Source: a virus
Length of the DNA stretch: 48,119 bases
Direction: 5' to 3' (one strand)
Virus record (IMG/VR): IMGVR_UViG_3300023174_000255
Coordinates: 1-48,119 of that record
The notes under the pieces are model-generated. The model made no database searches and had not been told where the DNA came from. It was given only the letters and a program-made list of their open reading frames with translations. Position 1 is the first letter of the stretch; each line of letters starts with the position of its first letter. Below, in pieces: positions 10,327 to 18,378 of this stretch. The position numbers and the translations under genes were made by a program.

Positions 10327-10722
10327 ATGTGTTCATCAACAATTCAAAAATATGGTAATAATCCAATTAGCATACAGTGGACTGTTGTGCGTGGAGATAC
10401 CGCAGTACTGACCGTAGATTTCTTTGAAAATGATGAGACAACAGGCTTTGATTGTACTGGATGGACCTATGAGGCAACATCATATGATACAAACGGTGGG
10501 GTTCTAGATCAACTTACAACAACTGCAACTAACCACTCAGTAACCATTACAGCACCAGCATCAACCACTTTAAACTGGGGCAATACATATAAGAGCGTAG
10601 TCGCAGAACTACCATTTGACCTTCAAGTAAACATTCCAGCGGTAGGCGAAAACACAATTTGGACTCCAATCATTGGTACAATTACTGTTATAGGAGATAT
10701 AACACCAGGAGGAAGTCTATGA
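10327..10722 (+). CDS. Virion beta-sandwich protein (LtfC/BppU-like, RGDT type)
   Basis: A 131-residue protein with the arrangement VVRGDTAVLTVDFFEND...TGFDCTGWTYEA...IIGTITVIGDITPGG. The RGDT start, the 'D(L/C)TGW' strand and the closing GxIxVxxDIT(G/P) are typical of the beta-sandwich modules of phage baseplate or tail-tip proteins (LtfC/p132/Gp6-like, by memory). Two more copies are encoded at 10845 and 18379. It overlaps the next small gene by ATGA. Probably part of a baseplate or fibre attachment. Confidence 0.65.
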   Translation: MCSSTIQKYGNNPISIQWTVVRGDTAVLTVDFFENDETTGFDCTGWTYEATSYDTNGGVLDQLTTTATNHSVTITAPASTTLNWGNTYKSVVAELPFDLQVNIPAVGENTIWTPIIGTITVIGDITPGGSL

Positions 10723-10844
10723 GCATTCCAACAAATATAGTTATTAAGATTAGTTCTGTAAATACAATTCTGCCACCTGTTATTAAAGTAAATAATATTT
10801 CTTTTAAGGTTCAAAACTTAACAACACAGATACAGGAGTCATAA
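10719..10844 (+). CDS. 41-residue hypothetical tail-region protein
   Basis: MSIPTNIVIKISSVNTILPP VIKVNNISFKVQNLTTQIQES: short, beta-prone. The start at 10719 overlaps the previous stop (ATGA), preferred over a longer frame from 10659. The second RGDT protein (18379) is likewise followed by a short coupled gene with a weakly similar I-x-x-S...LP-x-x-V-x-x-N-L-x-F pattern. Confidence 0.55.
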   Translation: MSIPTNIVIKISSVNTILPPVIKVNNISFKVQNLTTQIQES

Positions 10845-11198
10845 ATGGCATTTCCAGGTACATATAATTTTAATTACTATCGTGGTGATACCGCTCAATT
10901 TGTAGTTCGCCCAAAAGCAGCAAATGGAACAGCCTTTGATTTGACTGGCTACAATGCAGATTTCTTTATTGCAAATGTTAGAGGGCCAAGTGCTACAACT
11001 TATCTTGAAGGACAGGCAGTTGTAAATGCAACTACAGACATTGTTACATGTACAATTTTGCCAGGTGTTGGAAGAGATTTAGAACCAGGAACATATGTTT
11101 ATGATGTTCAAATTGATTCTGGAGCATCTTTAATTTATACAATTTTGACTGGAACAATCACAGTAACACAAGACATCACAGGATCAATTGAGTCGTAA
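10845..11198 (+). CDS. Virion beta-sandwich protein (RGDT type)
   Basis: A 117-residue protein: NYYRGDTAQFVVRP...TAFDLTGYNADFFI...YDVQI...TGTITVTQDITGSIES. It contains the whole RGDT-to-DITG module of the 10327 product with little extra, so this may be the minimal form. TAATG coupling to the next gene. Probably a baseplate or fibre-base protein. Confidence 0.65.
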   Translation: MAFPGTYNFNYYRGDTAQFVVRPKAANGTAFDLTGYNADFFIANVRGPSATTYLEGQAVVNATTDIVTCTILPGVGRDLEPGTYVYDVQIDSGASLIYTILTGTITVTQDITGSIES

Positions 11199-11758
11199 TG
11201 GTTGATGTATTATTAAACACAGATGATGTAGTTGTTCTTGGTCCCCCAGAAACTATAGACGTTCAAGTTGACATTGGTCCAACAGGGCAAAGAGGAAGTC
11301 AAGTTTTTGTTGGCTCTGGAGATCCAAACGTTGTAGATATTGGACAGACCCCTATTTATAACGATCTTTATATAAATACAAACCCAGGAACTGACTACAG
11401 TTATATGTATCAATACATATCACAGCCTGGAGGAGATGCCTGGGTTGAGATTTTAAGTATTAATCCAGCAATTTATTCATCAATCGTAACAGCAACATTT
11501 ACAACTGGTAGCGCAAGCGTTACTATTCCAGTTTCTAATATTGTTACAGTTACTGGTTCTCCACTTACCGCTTCAAATTTTAATATTCAGTATTCAATTG
11601 AAGGAACAAATGCTATTGCCTCAGCAGTTGCAATTCCAGCACTTGTTGCTCCAGGAACAAACCTAGTTCTTAACTTTAAAGCAATTTCCTATAATGGAAG
11701 TACATGGGCAAACCTAACTGGAAGTAAAAAAATTCATTTATTTATTTCTATAGTATAA
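11198..11758 (+). CDS. Tail fibre-region protein with short collagen-like start
   Basis: A 186-residue protein. N-terminal VDIGPTGQRGSQVFVGSGDP is a short Gly-X-Y run as in many fibre proteins, followed by NDLYINTNPGTDYSYMYQYI and then a Ser/Thr-rich beta domain (TATFTTGSASVTIPVSNIVT...). The start overlaps the preceding stop (TAATG). Structural, presumably fibre or adhesin; the receptor is unknown. Confidence 0.6.
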   Translation: MVDVLLNTDDVVVLGPPETIDVQVDIGPTGQRGSQVFVGSGDPNVVDIGQTPIYNDLYINTNPGTDYSYMYQYISQPGGDAWVEILSINPAIYSSIVTATFTTGSASVTIPVSNIVTVTGSPLTASNFNIQYSIEGTNAIASAVAIPALVAPGTNLVLNFKAISYNGSTWANLTGSKKIHLFISIV

Positions 11759-11761
11759 AAA

Positions 11762-11770
11762 TGGTATAAT
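11762..11770 (+). promoter_or_regulatory. Extended -10 promoter, leader type
   Basis: TGGTATAAT, 17 nt before the ATG at 11788, with GAGGTG Shine-Dalgarno in the short leader. Confidence 0.65.
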
Positions 11771-11787
11771 CTAGTAGAGGTGAAAAC

Positions 11788-12948
11788 ATGGCTGTAGAAA
11801 ATATCGGAATACTTATACCAACCAAGATTCCTGCATACGTAGACGATGCTGATATCAAGTCAGCCCTAAGAGCCTACCACTACGGTTCATATGATTTTGA
11901 CCCAAATGAAACAGATCCAGCAGAACTTTTAACACCATCTATTGCTAAAACAATTTATGACATACAAACAGATATAACTGCTCTAGAAGCAAAGAAATTT
12001 GCATCAGCACAAAATAACGTACCAGTTGCTGGAGACTTTCCACCAAATGCTTTACAGGATGATTTTATTTGGGTAGACAAAAATGCAGCAACTCCAACAG
12101 TTCCAAACTCTGCAACAGCCGTATATACAGATACAGCACCATCTACTAGCCTTGCCAACGGATTAATTTGGGTAAAGAAAAATGCAAGCCCAAAAGAAAT
12201 GTATGCATATAATTCTGGAACAACTACGTTTGATTTAATCAACATAGGCCCTTCTGGAATAGTTGCAGTAAATGCTCCAATAACTAACTCTGGCACTAAC
12301 ACATCTGCAAACCTATCTTTAGGTTATGGCTATGGCTTAACAACAAGTTCTAGCAACTTGGTTGTAGATAACACTGTCTTAATGCCAATTAGTACAATAC
12401 AGTCTTGGAGTGGTCAATCATCTACCGCTTTAGATATCATGCCAAGATGGACAGTTAATTCTTCATCAACCATTTCTAATGGAACTATGTATTTCTATTA
12501 CTTTACTCCATTGTTTAATTTTACTGCAAGTAATATTTCTATGTCTTCCGCAGAAATCGCATCCGATGGAGCAACGTTAGCAAGAATGGGAGTTTATTTA
12601 GTTAACCCATCAACACAGGCCTTATCACTTGTTGCAAGAACAGAAAACGATACAACACTATTTCAATCAACAAACACTGTTTACACAAAAGCATTTAACA
12701 CAACTGGAGGGTATCCATCAACATATTCATTTATTGCTGGAACTAGATATGCAGCATCAGTAATCCTTGTGGGACAAACAACAAACGCAAAACTAGCATC
12801 TTCTGGATCTGTTGGGTATTCACAAATTGCAGGATTGTCTCCAAAAATGGTTGCTTCAGTTTCATCAGAGTCTGATCTTGGAACAACAGTTACTAATGCA
12901 AATGCTACCGCAAGCAATAATGCACCAGCATGGGTTAGGTTCACATAA
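11788..12948 (+). CDS. Tail fibre / adhesin protein
   Basis: A 386-residue protein. The N-terminus (MAVENIGILIPTKIPAYVDD ADIKSALRAYHYG) looks like a virion-attachment module. It is followed by two related segments, DDFIWVDKNAATPTVP and NGLIWVKKNASPKEMY, and then a long Ser/Thr/Asn-rich beta region (residues 180-386) with a TLARMGVYLVN...AARTEND-like jelly-roll pattern. TAATG coupling to the next gene. A fibre or receptor-binding role is inferred from composition and context. Confidence 0.6.
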   Translation: MAVENIGILIPTKIPAYVDDADIKSALRAYHYGSYDFDPNETDPAELLTPSIAKTIYDIQTDITALEAKKFASAQNNVPVAGDFPPNALQDDFIWVDKNAATPTVPNSATAVYTDTAPSTSLANGLIWVKKNASPKEMYAYNSGTTTFDLINIGPSGIVAVNAPITNSGTNTSANLSLGYGYGLTTSSSNLVVDNTVLMPISTIQSWSGQSSTALDIMPRWTVNSSSTISNGTMYFYYFTPLFNFTASNISMSSAEIASDGATLARMGVYLVNPSTQALSLVARTENDTTLFQSTNTVYTKAFNTTGGYPSTYSFIAGTRYAASVILVGQTTNAKLASSGSVGYSQIAGLSPKMVASVSSESDLGTTVTNANATASNNAPAWVRFT

Positions 12949-13379
12949 TGCCAGTATTATATGACGAAACAGGAAAACCAGCCTATATCTATAGTTCAGA
13001 GTCAGATACTTGGTATTTAATCTCTGGAGTTGTAAATACTGCTGCATCTTATCAGTGGCAAAGCGATAATACATTTTTATCTACCGTGACAATTGTGGAT
13101 CACCTTGTAGGCAAAAAGGGTATAAATAATTTCTTAAATCCAGCGGCCAGAGATGCATCAATTACATCTCCAACTAGTGGTATAATATGTTTAATAAGAC
13201 AAAATTCATCTGGAACTACTGTTAACGAAATACAGTATTACGATGGATCTTCTTGGAGAAGTCTCATTCCTAGTCAAACAGGAAAAGATGGAAAATATCT
13301 TAAAACAAATGGTACAATTACTTCATGGGACGATGTTCCAGAAGCGTTAACAGCAACGCTAATGCTGATGGGAGGATAA
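12948..13379 (+). CDS. Fibre-region protein
   Basis: A 143-residue protein starting MPVLYDETGKPAYIYSSESD and ending ...YYDGSSWRSLIPSQTGKDGKYLKTNGTITSWDDVPEAL. The DGKYLKTNGTxxSW(D) ending is a common fibre-tip or linker motif. It overlaps the previous gene by TAATG. Probably a small fibre or baseplate-accessory subunit. Confidence 0.55.
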   Translation: MPVLYDETGKPAYIYSSESDTWYLISGVVNTAASYQWQSDNTFLSTVTIVDHLVGKKGINNFLNPAARDASITSPTSGIICLIRQNSSGTTVNEIQYYDGSSWRSLIPSQTGKDGKYLKTNGTITSWDDVPEALTATLMLMGG

Positions 13380-13382
13380 ACA

Positions 13383-13712
13383 GTGGCAAGTGTATATAAA
13401 GTATTAGCACAGTCAAACCCAAGTGCAAGCACACTGACTACAGCCTATACTGTTCCAGCAGATAGAGCAACAGTAATTTCTACAGTTGTTATTACTAATT
13501 ATGGTCCTTCTCCAGCAAGTTATAGAATTGCTATACGTCCAGCAGGGGCATCAATTACTCAGCCTATGTACATTGCATATGATATTACAGTTCCCGCTCT
13601 TGACGCATCAGCACTTACTCTTGGTCTTACATTAGCAACAACAGATGTTGTTAGCGTATATTCTTCAACTGGACTAGTTAACTTTAATATCTTTGGAAGC
13701 GAGATTTCATAA
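13383..13712 (+). CDS. Small virion beta protein, GTG start
   Basis: A 109-residue protein: MASVYKVLAQSNPSAST...VISTVVITNYGPSPASYRIAI RPAGA...LATTDVVSVYSSTGLVNFNIFGSEIS. This compact module is frequent among marine and freshwater phage virion proteins by memory. Its second half matches the C-terminal 70 residues of the 15010-15813 product. A GTG at 13383 is used, 3 nt after the previous stop. Confidence 0.6.
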   Translation: MASVYKVLAQSNPSASTLTTAYTVPADRATVISTVVITNYGPSPASYRIAIRPAGASITQPMYIAYDITVPALDASALTLGLTLATTDVVSVYSSTGLVNFNIFGSEIS

Positions 13713-14770
13713 TGGCAATTGGTAATTTTAGTCAAGGTATAACACCATCAGCACTTCCACTACCAGTTACAACTGCTAGTGCAACAACTTCTGCAACAAC
13801 AACAGATGTTACGGTTACATGGACAGCAGACACAAAAGGTTCAGTTCCAACAGCATATTCAGTAACTGGAACAGCATCAGGTGGCTTTACGACAACTGCT
13901 ACAACAACTGCAACTTCAGTAACAATGTCTCGTCAAAATGGTGGAAGAGCATATACTTTTGCAGTTACATCGCAAAATAGATTTGGTAATGCATCTGCAA
14001 CAAATACATCTGCAGTAACACCACCTTTCGTTTATAGAGAAGCAATTACAGCAACATCAACTACAACATACACAATTCCAACAGGATACAGTAAAATGGC
14101 TGCAATTGTTTATGGTGGTGGAGGAAATGGAACTGCTGGTGCCCAAGGTACTCCTAGTAGTCAGTATCCTGGTAAAGGTGGCGGTGGAGCAGGCGCAGTT
14201 GCCTTTCAAGAATATTCTATTTCACAAACTCAAGTTTATACACTTACAGTAGCCGCAGCAGGCGGTCAATCCTCAATTACAGCACCTGGATCAGTGGTTA
14301 TTGCTTCTGCAAATGGTGGAGCACAAGGTGGATATGGAGTAGGAACTAATGCTGGAGGAACAGCAACAAGTCAAGTAGCAACCAATGCAACAATAACTGG
14401 TGGTACTGGTGGCGGTGGCGCTAATGGTTTCGTAGGATCAAACGCTCTTGGGCAAGCAGGAGGAAATGGAACTGCAACATCTTTTACAGTTTTAAGTGGA
14501 TACATGCTTCCAAACCCTGTTTCTGTTGCTTTAGGTGGTGGCGGTGGAGGTAGTGCTGGACGAAAATGTATTGATGGAAGTTATAGCGAATACCAAGGAA
14601 GTAACAACGCAGGCGGTTCAGGTGGTACAGGAGGTGCTTCTGGCAGTTCAGGTGGCGATGTTCAGGTAACTGATCGTGGATATCAAGGCGCTGGTGGTGG
14701 TGGCGGAGGATTTGCTGCAGGATCAAGCACCAATGGTGGAGTTGGAAGAGTTGTTGTTTATATTGCATAA
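13712..14770 (+). CDS. Adhesin with fibronectin III and polyglycine domain
   Basis: A 352-residue protein. Residues about 15-105 are a fibronectin type III-like domain (TTDVTVTWTADTKGSVPTAY ... RAYTFAVTSQNRFG). Residues about 108-352 begin YREAITATSTTTYTIPTGYS and then have many Gly-rich loops (GKGGGGAGAV, GGTGGGGANG, ALGGGGGGSAG, GAGGGGGGFAA) separated by hydrophobic strands, the glycine-rich phage adhesin layout (compare polyglycine-sandwich adhesins). It probably contacts the host surface. Coupled by TAATG to the preceding gene. Confidence 0.7.
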   Translation: MAIGNFSQGITPSALPLPVTTASATTSATTTDVTVTWTADTKGSVPTAYSVTGTASGGFTTTATTTATSVTMSRQNGGRAYTFAVTSQNRFGNASATNTSAVTPPFVYREAITATSTTTYTIPTGYSKMAAIVYGGGGNGTAGAQGTPSSQYPGKGGGGAGAVAFQEYSISQTQVYTLTVAAAGGQSSITAPGSVVIASANGGAQGGYGVGTNAGGTATSQVATNATITGGTGGGGANGFVGSNALGQAGGNGTATSFTVLSGYMLPNPVSVALGGGGGGSAGRKCIDGSYSEYQGSNNAGGSGGTGGASGSSGGDVQVTDRGYQGAGGGGGGFAAGSSTNGGVGRVVVYIA

Positions 14771-14782
14771 GGAGTGTAAATA

Positions 14783-15010
14783 ATGTTAAACTTTATTGTT
14801 GTTGAAAATGACATAATTACTAATTTAATTCTTGCACAGTCAAAAGACATTGCAGAGGAAATTACAGGCACAACATGCATTCAATATGACAATACACTGG
14901 TTAATCCTCATATTGGACAATCTGTTGTAGATGGTGAAGTTGTAGACCTAGAAGTATACCCAATTTTAGAAGTTGAAGATTTAGAACTAAGTGAAAATGG
15001 AGAATCATAA
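14783..15010 (+). CDS. Small acidic tail-region protein
   Basis: A 75-residue protein, MLNFIVVENDIITNLILAQS ... HIGQSVVDGEVVDLEV, with an acidic C-terminus. The pattern (V-E-N-D-x-I-x-N, then D-N...V-x-P-x-I-G) is often found in short tail-fibre-associated proteins. It is TAATG-coupled to the next gene and preceded by AAGGAG. Role inferred from position only. Confidence 0.55.
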   Translation: MLNFIVVENDIITNLILAQSKDIAEEITGTTCIQYDNTLVNPHIGQSVVDGEVVDLEVYPILEVEDLELSENGES

Positions 15011-15813
15011 TGGCTACTAACGAAACAATTTATAGAGGATCTCCTCACCTTAATTTAGGCACACAAAACTATTATCAAATTTCAAATAAAGTATGTACTT
15101 CAAATATTGCTACTATTTCAACATCAGTAGTGCACAATATTCCATCTGCTGGAACTTTAGCAGTAATAAGTGGAGTAGATTCTACATTTGATGGTACACA
15201 CATTGTTGCATCTATACCAAGTCTAGCACTAGATTTTGCTGGTCCTGGATCAAATACATTTACTTACGGAACAACTGCTGGAAACGTAAGCACTGCAGCG
15301 GTTTCACCAAATGGCCAACTAATTTGGAGTGATGCTTATATAGGCGGTACAGTAACAAATATTGCTGTTGTAAACTATGTTGGAACAGTAACAACAGGTG
15401 CAGCCCATGGACTTGTAGTTGGAGATATTATTGGAGTAGAAACAAAATCTAATATAACTCTTGGTGCAAGAGTATTATCAATACCAACTTCAACAACCTT
15501 TACATATGAAAGTTCAACTGCAACAGTTGCAAATGGTGCCACAACTGGAGCATGGACAAAGATTCCACCAGTTTATGTAGCACCAGCAAATGCTTCAAAG
15601 AAAATTAATAACATTGTAGTAGCCAATAAAGCACCTGTTATAGGATCATATAGCATCTATATTGGCGGATACCCAATTGCAGAAAACACATCAATTGCTG
15701 GAGGAACAACACAGTATATTGACCTAGAACAAGTTATCTTTAATGGTGAAAAACTTATTGTTTGTGCATCTAACAATGACATTAAGTTCCATATCTCAGG
15801 AGAAAATGTTTAA
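15010..15813 (+). CDS. Fibre-region protein with duplicated beta modules
   Basis: A 267-residue protein. Two tandem modules share the pattern x-A-T-(I/V)-(S/T)-T...H-(N/G)-(I/L)-x-x-(A/V)-G...: SNIATISTSVVHNIPSAGTL and VGTVTTGAAHGLVVGDIIGV. A C-terminal module from about residue 195 (INNIVVANKAPVIGSYSIYI ... LIVCASNNDIKFHISGENV) resembles the 13383 product. Probably virion-associated. Confidence 0.55.
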   Translation: MATNETIYRGSPHLNLGTQNYYQISNKVCTSNIATISTSVVHNIPSAGTLAVISGVDSTFDGTHIVASIPSLALDFAGPGSNTFTYGTTAGNVSTAAVSPNGQLIWSDAYIGGTVTNIAVVNYVGTVTTGAAHGLVVGDIIGVETKSNITLGARVLSIPTSTTFTYESSTATVANGATTGAWTKIPPVYVAPANASKKINNIVVANKAPVIGSYSIYIGGYPIAENTSIAGGTTQYIDLEQVIFNGEKLIVCASNNDIKFHISGENV

Positions 15814-15815
15814 TT

Positions 15816-16220
15816 ATGTCATTAACTCTTGGGGCAAACTCATCTAGCGACAATGTTCCAGTAGGAGCAATTATCCCAATGGCTGCTCCATCAGTTCCAG
15901 CAGGATTTCTTGAATGTAATGGTGCAACCGTAAAACGTTCAGACTATCCAGCACTTTTTTCATTAATTGGAACAACATATGGTGCTGGAGACAGTACTAC
16001 TACTTTTACAATTCCAGATCTTCGTGGCGCATTTGTTCGTGGTTGGGACAACGGTCGCACCGTAGATAATGGAAGAGCCTTTGCAGGTACACAAACATCG
16101 GCACCTTCAGGTCATCAACATAATCCAGGAGCAGGTACTGGTACTGGTGGTTCTACTGCAATAACAGCGGTACAGGGTTTCCCATATAACGTAGCAATGT
16201 ATTATATTATTAAATTCTAA
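15816..16220 (+). CDS. Tail collar domain protein
   Basis: A 134-residue protein with a phage tail collar domain: VPVGAIIPMAAPSVPAGFLE C-NG, DYPALFSLIGTTYGAGDSTT TFTIPDLRGAFVRGWDNGRT and a histidine-containing end (SGHQHNPG). Such domains bind sugars or form fibre tips in many phages. It starts 2 nt after the preceding stop and closes this fibre operon before a new promoter. Confidence 0.8.
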   Translation: MSLTLGANSSSDNVPVGAIIPMAAPSVPAGFLECNGATVKRSDYPALFSLIGTTYGAGDSTTTFTIPDLRGAFVRGWDNGRTVDNGRAFAGTQTSAPSGHQHNPGAGTGTGGSTAITAVQGFPYNVAMYYIIKF

Positions 16221-16248
16221 TTGACTTTTACACGATTCAGAGTATAAT
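16221..16248 (+). promoter_or_regulatory. Sigma-70-type promoter
   Basis: -35 TTGACT (16221-16226), 16-bp spacer, -10 TATAAT (16243-16248), 17 nt before the ATG at 16266 with a GGGGGT ribosome site. It is the only late promoter here with an obvious -35; it lacks the TG of the extended -10. Confidence 0.7.
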
Positions 16249-16265
16249 TATAACTGGGGGTAGTT

Positions 16266-16952
16266 ATGAATATTTTAAATTTTAATTCCGTTGGTGATTA
16301 CATGCCAGATATTAAACCAGCAAAAAACCATATTCCAGAGTGGTATAAAAATATTAAAGGGTATAACAAAAATAATTTAAAGTTTGAAAATGACCAAAGT
16401 CCTCCAACAATAAATTTAAAATCCTGCATGCCATTTTTTGATTCATTTAATATTGGGTATATGATAGAACTTGCTCAAGATTTATATGTTGAGACTAAAG
16501 ATAATGAGCCGTATATTCACTGGACGTCAAAACCAGATCCAATAGGTTTTAGAGAAGTTGGAGAAAATATTATTCCAATTCCAGATGGTTATTCACAAAA
16601 TCATTTTACTTGGAAAAACCCACATATTTTAAGTGCTAAAAAAGGATATAGTGCAATAGTTACTCATCCATTTAATAGACATGATTTACCATTTATTAGT
16701 CTTACTGGCATTGTTGATATTGACACATTGGTTGGAAATGGGAATATACCGTTTTTTATTCAGCAAGGGTTTGAGGGTTTAATTCCAAGAGGAACTCCAA
16801 TCCTCCAAGTCATACCTTTTAAAAGAGAGTCTTGGAAAATTAACAAAGATGATTTACTTATAGAAAAAAACTATAAAGAAAATATTGATAAAGGACGATC
16901 AATGATCGGTTGGTATAAATCTAACCGTTGGCAAAAAAAGGAATTTAATTGA
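16266..16952 (+). CDS. Phage protein of unknown function, paralogue of 7649-8386
   Basis: A 228-residue protein related to the leftward accessory protein. Shared points: HIPEWYKNIKGY near residue 30, INLKSCMPFFDSFNIGYMIE, HFTWKNPH, a GIVDIDT turn and LIPRGTPILQVIPFKRESW. Its stop overlaps the TTG start of the glycosyltransferase, so the two are probably made together. Its own well-formed promoter sets it apart from the fibre genes. No activity is known; a DUF6065-like relation is only a memory-based suggestion. Confidence 0.6.
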   Translation: MNILNFNSVGDYMPDIKPAKNHIPEWYKNIKGYNKNNLKFENDQSPPTINLKSCMPFFDSFNIGYMIELAQDLYVETKDNEPYIHWTSKPDPIGFREVGENIIPIPDGYSQNHFTWKNPHILSAKKGYSAIVTHPFNRHDLPFISLTGIVDIDTLVGNGNIPFFIQQGFEGLIPRGTPILQVIPFKRESWKINKDDLLIEKNYKENIDKGRSMIGWYKSNRWQKKEFN

Positions 16953-17656
16953 TTAATACACAAGAAGAAACACTAACAATTGCTTGGTGTGATAATGGAA
17001 ATACCGACGGTAAATTTACAGAAGGACTTTTATATACAGTTATTCATGCACAACATATTGGTATTAAAGTTCATGGAGCAGTTCGTGTAAGTGGTAATCA
17101 AATAGCAAGACAGAGACAAACACTTTTTGATAACTGGGCAGATACTTTAAAGACCGATTGGCTATTATGGGTAGATTCAGACATAGTTTTAACTATTGAG
17201 TCTTTAGGAAGGCTTCTAGAGGCTGCAGATAAGGATACAGCAAAGATTGTAAGCGGTCTATACTTTGTGTCAAATGAGCCAGAAAAATCTTTAATGAAGC
17301 CAATCCCATGTGCCTATAACTTTATTAATAATATGGAGCAAATAGAACATTTAACAAACCTTCCAAACGATCAAGTTATAGAAGCAGATGCTGCTGGAAT
17401 GGGGTTAATACTTATGCATAAATCAATTATTGAGCCAATCAGAAAAGTAACTAAAGATAATTTTATTTTTGCTGAAACAAATGGTGTAGGGGCTAAGTTT
17501 GTTGGCGAAGATATATCATTTTTCAAGAATATTAAAAGGGCTGGAATTCAAGCCTATCTTCATACTGGTGCTATTGCTGATCATATGAAGAGATTTACCT
17601 TTGATATTAATTATCATAACTTCTACTGGGAAAATAAAAATACCCCCCAAAATTAA
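16949..17656 (+). CDS. Glycosyltransferase, GT-A-like (TTG start)
   Basis: A 235-residue protein with the signature of a small GT-A enzyme: N-terminal TIAWCDNGNTDGKFTEGLLY, QIARQRQTLFDNW, then DWLLWVDSDIVL with the metal-binding DSD (residues about 75-77), IVSGLYF, and later EADAAGMGLILMHKSIIEPI and GVGAKFVGEDISFFKNIKRA with the conserved-type GED(I/V)xFF. The TTG start overlaps the preceding TGA. Possible substrates are virion, DNA base or host glycan; none is indicated. Last gene before a bidirectional terminator. Confidence 0.75.
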   Translation: MINTQEETLTIAWCDNGNTDGKFTEGLLYTVIHAQHIGIKVHGAVRVSGNQIARQRQTLFDNWADTLKTDWLLWVDSDIVLTIESLGRLLEAADKDTAKIVSGLYFVSNEPEKSLMKPIPCAYNFINNMEQIEHLTNLPNDQVIEADAAGMGLILMHKSIIEPIRKVTKDNFIFAETNGVGAKFVGEDISFFKNIKRAGIQAYLHTGAIADHMKRFTFDINYHNFYWENKNTPQN

Positions 17657-17668
17657 TTGAGGGGCATT
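17643..17668. terminator. Bidirectional terminator-like hairpin
   Basis: CCCC-c-CAA and TTG-a-GGGG pair across an AATTAA loop at about 17645-17664, between the convergent glycosyltransferase and lysozyme genes. T-rich sequence follows on the plus side. Only moderately strong. Confidence 0.4.
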
Positions 17669-17682
17669 CTTACTATCTAATT

Positions 17683-18234
17683 TTATTTTTTACATGGATA
17701 CTTGTTGTACCATTCTTGGTACCGCTTTCCATTTACAGAACTCCAGGAAGACCAGTCAGAGCCTCCATCTGTCATATGTAGAGCAACCTTTGCGTTTGTA
17801 ACTGGATTTAACAGTTCAGCGTTAGAACCCAACTTAAACAGATCTCTACGGTCTGGACCTAATTCCCCTATCATGTTTATTTGAAACATTCCATAAGAAC
17901 TATCTCCAGTTTTTTGGTTTCCGTTAAAAGCCAATGGGCGACCATTGCTTTCAGCCTTTGCTACAGCACAGGCACTACGAAGACCGCTTTTCTCAAACCC
18001 AACAGCCCTTAAAAGTTCAACAAGTTGATCATCCGTTAAAGATGTCGCATTTTCGTACTTTTTAAGAATGTCCTCCTTAGAAACTGAAAAAGCCACCTTT
18101 AGGGTGGCGACTTTAGTCTCAAGGACAGGTTTACTTAATAAATTGTTTTCAGTAGTTGCTTTTGCTGCCCCAGAAAAAATGGCACTGCAAAAAACCAACC
18201 CTAAAACCCCTATCCAAACTTTTGCTTCTCTCAT
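17683..18234 (-). CDS. Secreted lysozyme-like endolysin candidate
   Basis: A 183-residue protein. It has an N-terminal signal peptide (MREAKVWIGVLGLVFCSAIF SGAAKA, cleavage near residue 26), a linker, then a lysozyme/transglycosylase-like domain: ACAVAKAESNGRPLAFNGNQ with the putative catalytic Glu, TGDSSYGMFQINM, and LLNPVTNAKVALHMTDGGSD WSSW. The only minus-strand gene inside the late region, with its own strong promoter, hairpin and AGGAGG. Either a secreted endolysin or another wall-cutting enzyme. Confidence 0.7.
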   Translation of the reverse strand: MREAKVWIGVLGLVFCSAIFSGAAKATTENNLLSKPVLETKVATLKVAFSVSKEDILKKYENATSLTDDQLVELLRAVGFEKSGLRSACAVAKAESNGRPLAFNGNQKTGDSSYGMFQINMIGELGPDRRDLFKLGSNAELLNPVTNAKVALHMTDGGSDWSSWSSVNGKRYQEWYNKYPCKK

Positions 18235-18243
18235 TGTAAATTA

Positions 18244-18314
18244 CCTCCTAGAGAACAAATGCTACCTGTTGGTAGCATGTATTAATTATAACACGAATTT
18301 AACCCACAAGTCAA
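18244..18314 (-). promoter_or_regulatory. Promoter and hairpin/operator of the lysozyme gene
   Basis: On the minus strand: -35 TTGACT (18309-18314), 18-bp spacer, -10 TATAAT (18285-18290). The leader carries a perfect 8-bp inverted repeat ATGCTACC-AACA-GGTAGCAT (18259-18278), followed by AGGAGG (18244-18249). The repeat is close to the predicted start and could be an operator or an RNA hairpin regulating translation. Confidence 0.65.
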
Positions 18315-18360
18315 CTTTTGTACATAAATATAAAAATATTTTTATTATTTATTTAGTTGG

Positions 18361-18369
18361 TGGTATAAT
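18361..18369 (+). promoter_or_regulatory. Extended -10 promoter, leaderless type
   Basis: TGGTATAAT, 9 nt before the ATG at 18379, divergent from the lysozyme promoter. Confidence 0.65.
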
Positions 18370-18378
18370 AAAAGCATT

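Noticed and set aside
13712-14770. Collagen-like fibre
   Set aside because: The glycine pattern is not Gly-X-Y; it consists of irregular glycine loops between hydrophobic strands, as in polyglycine adhesins.
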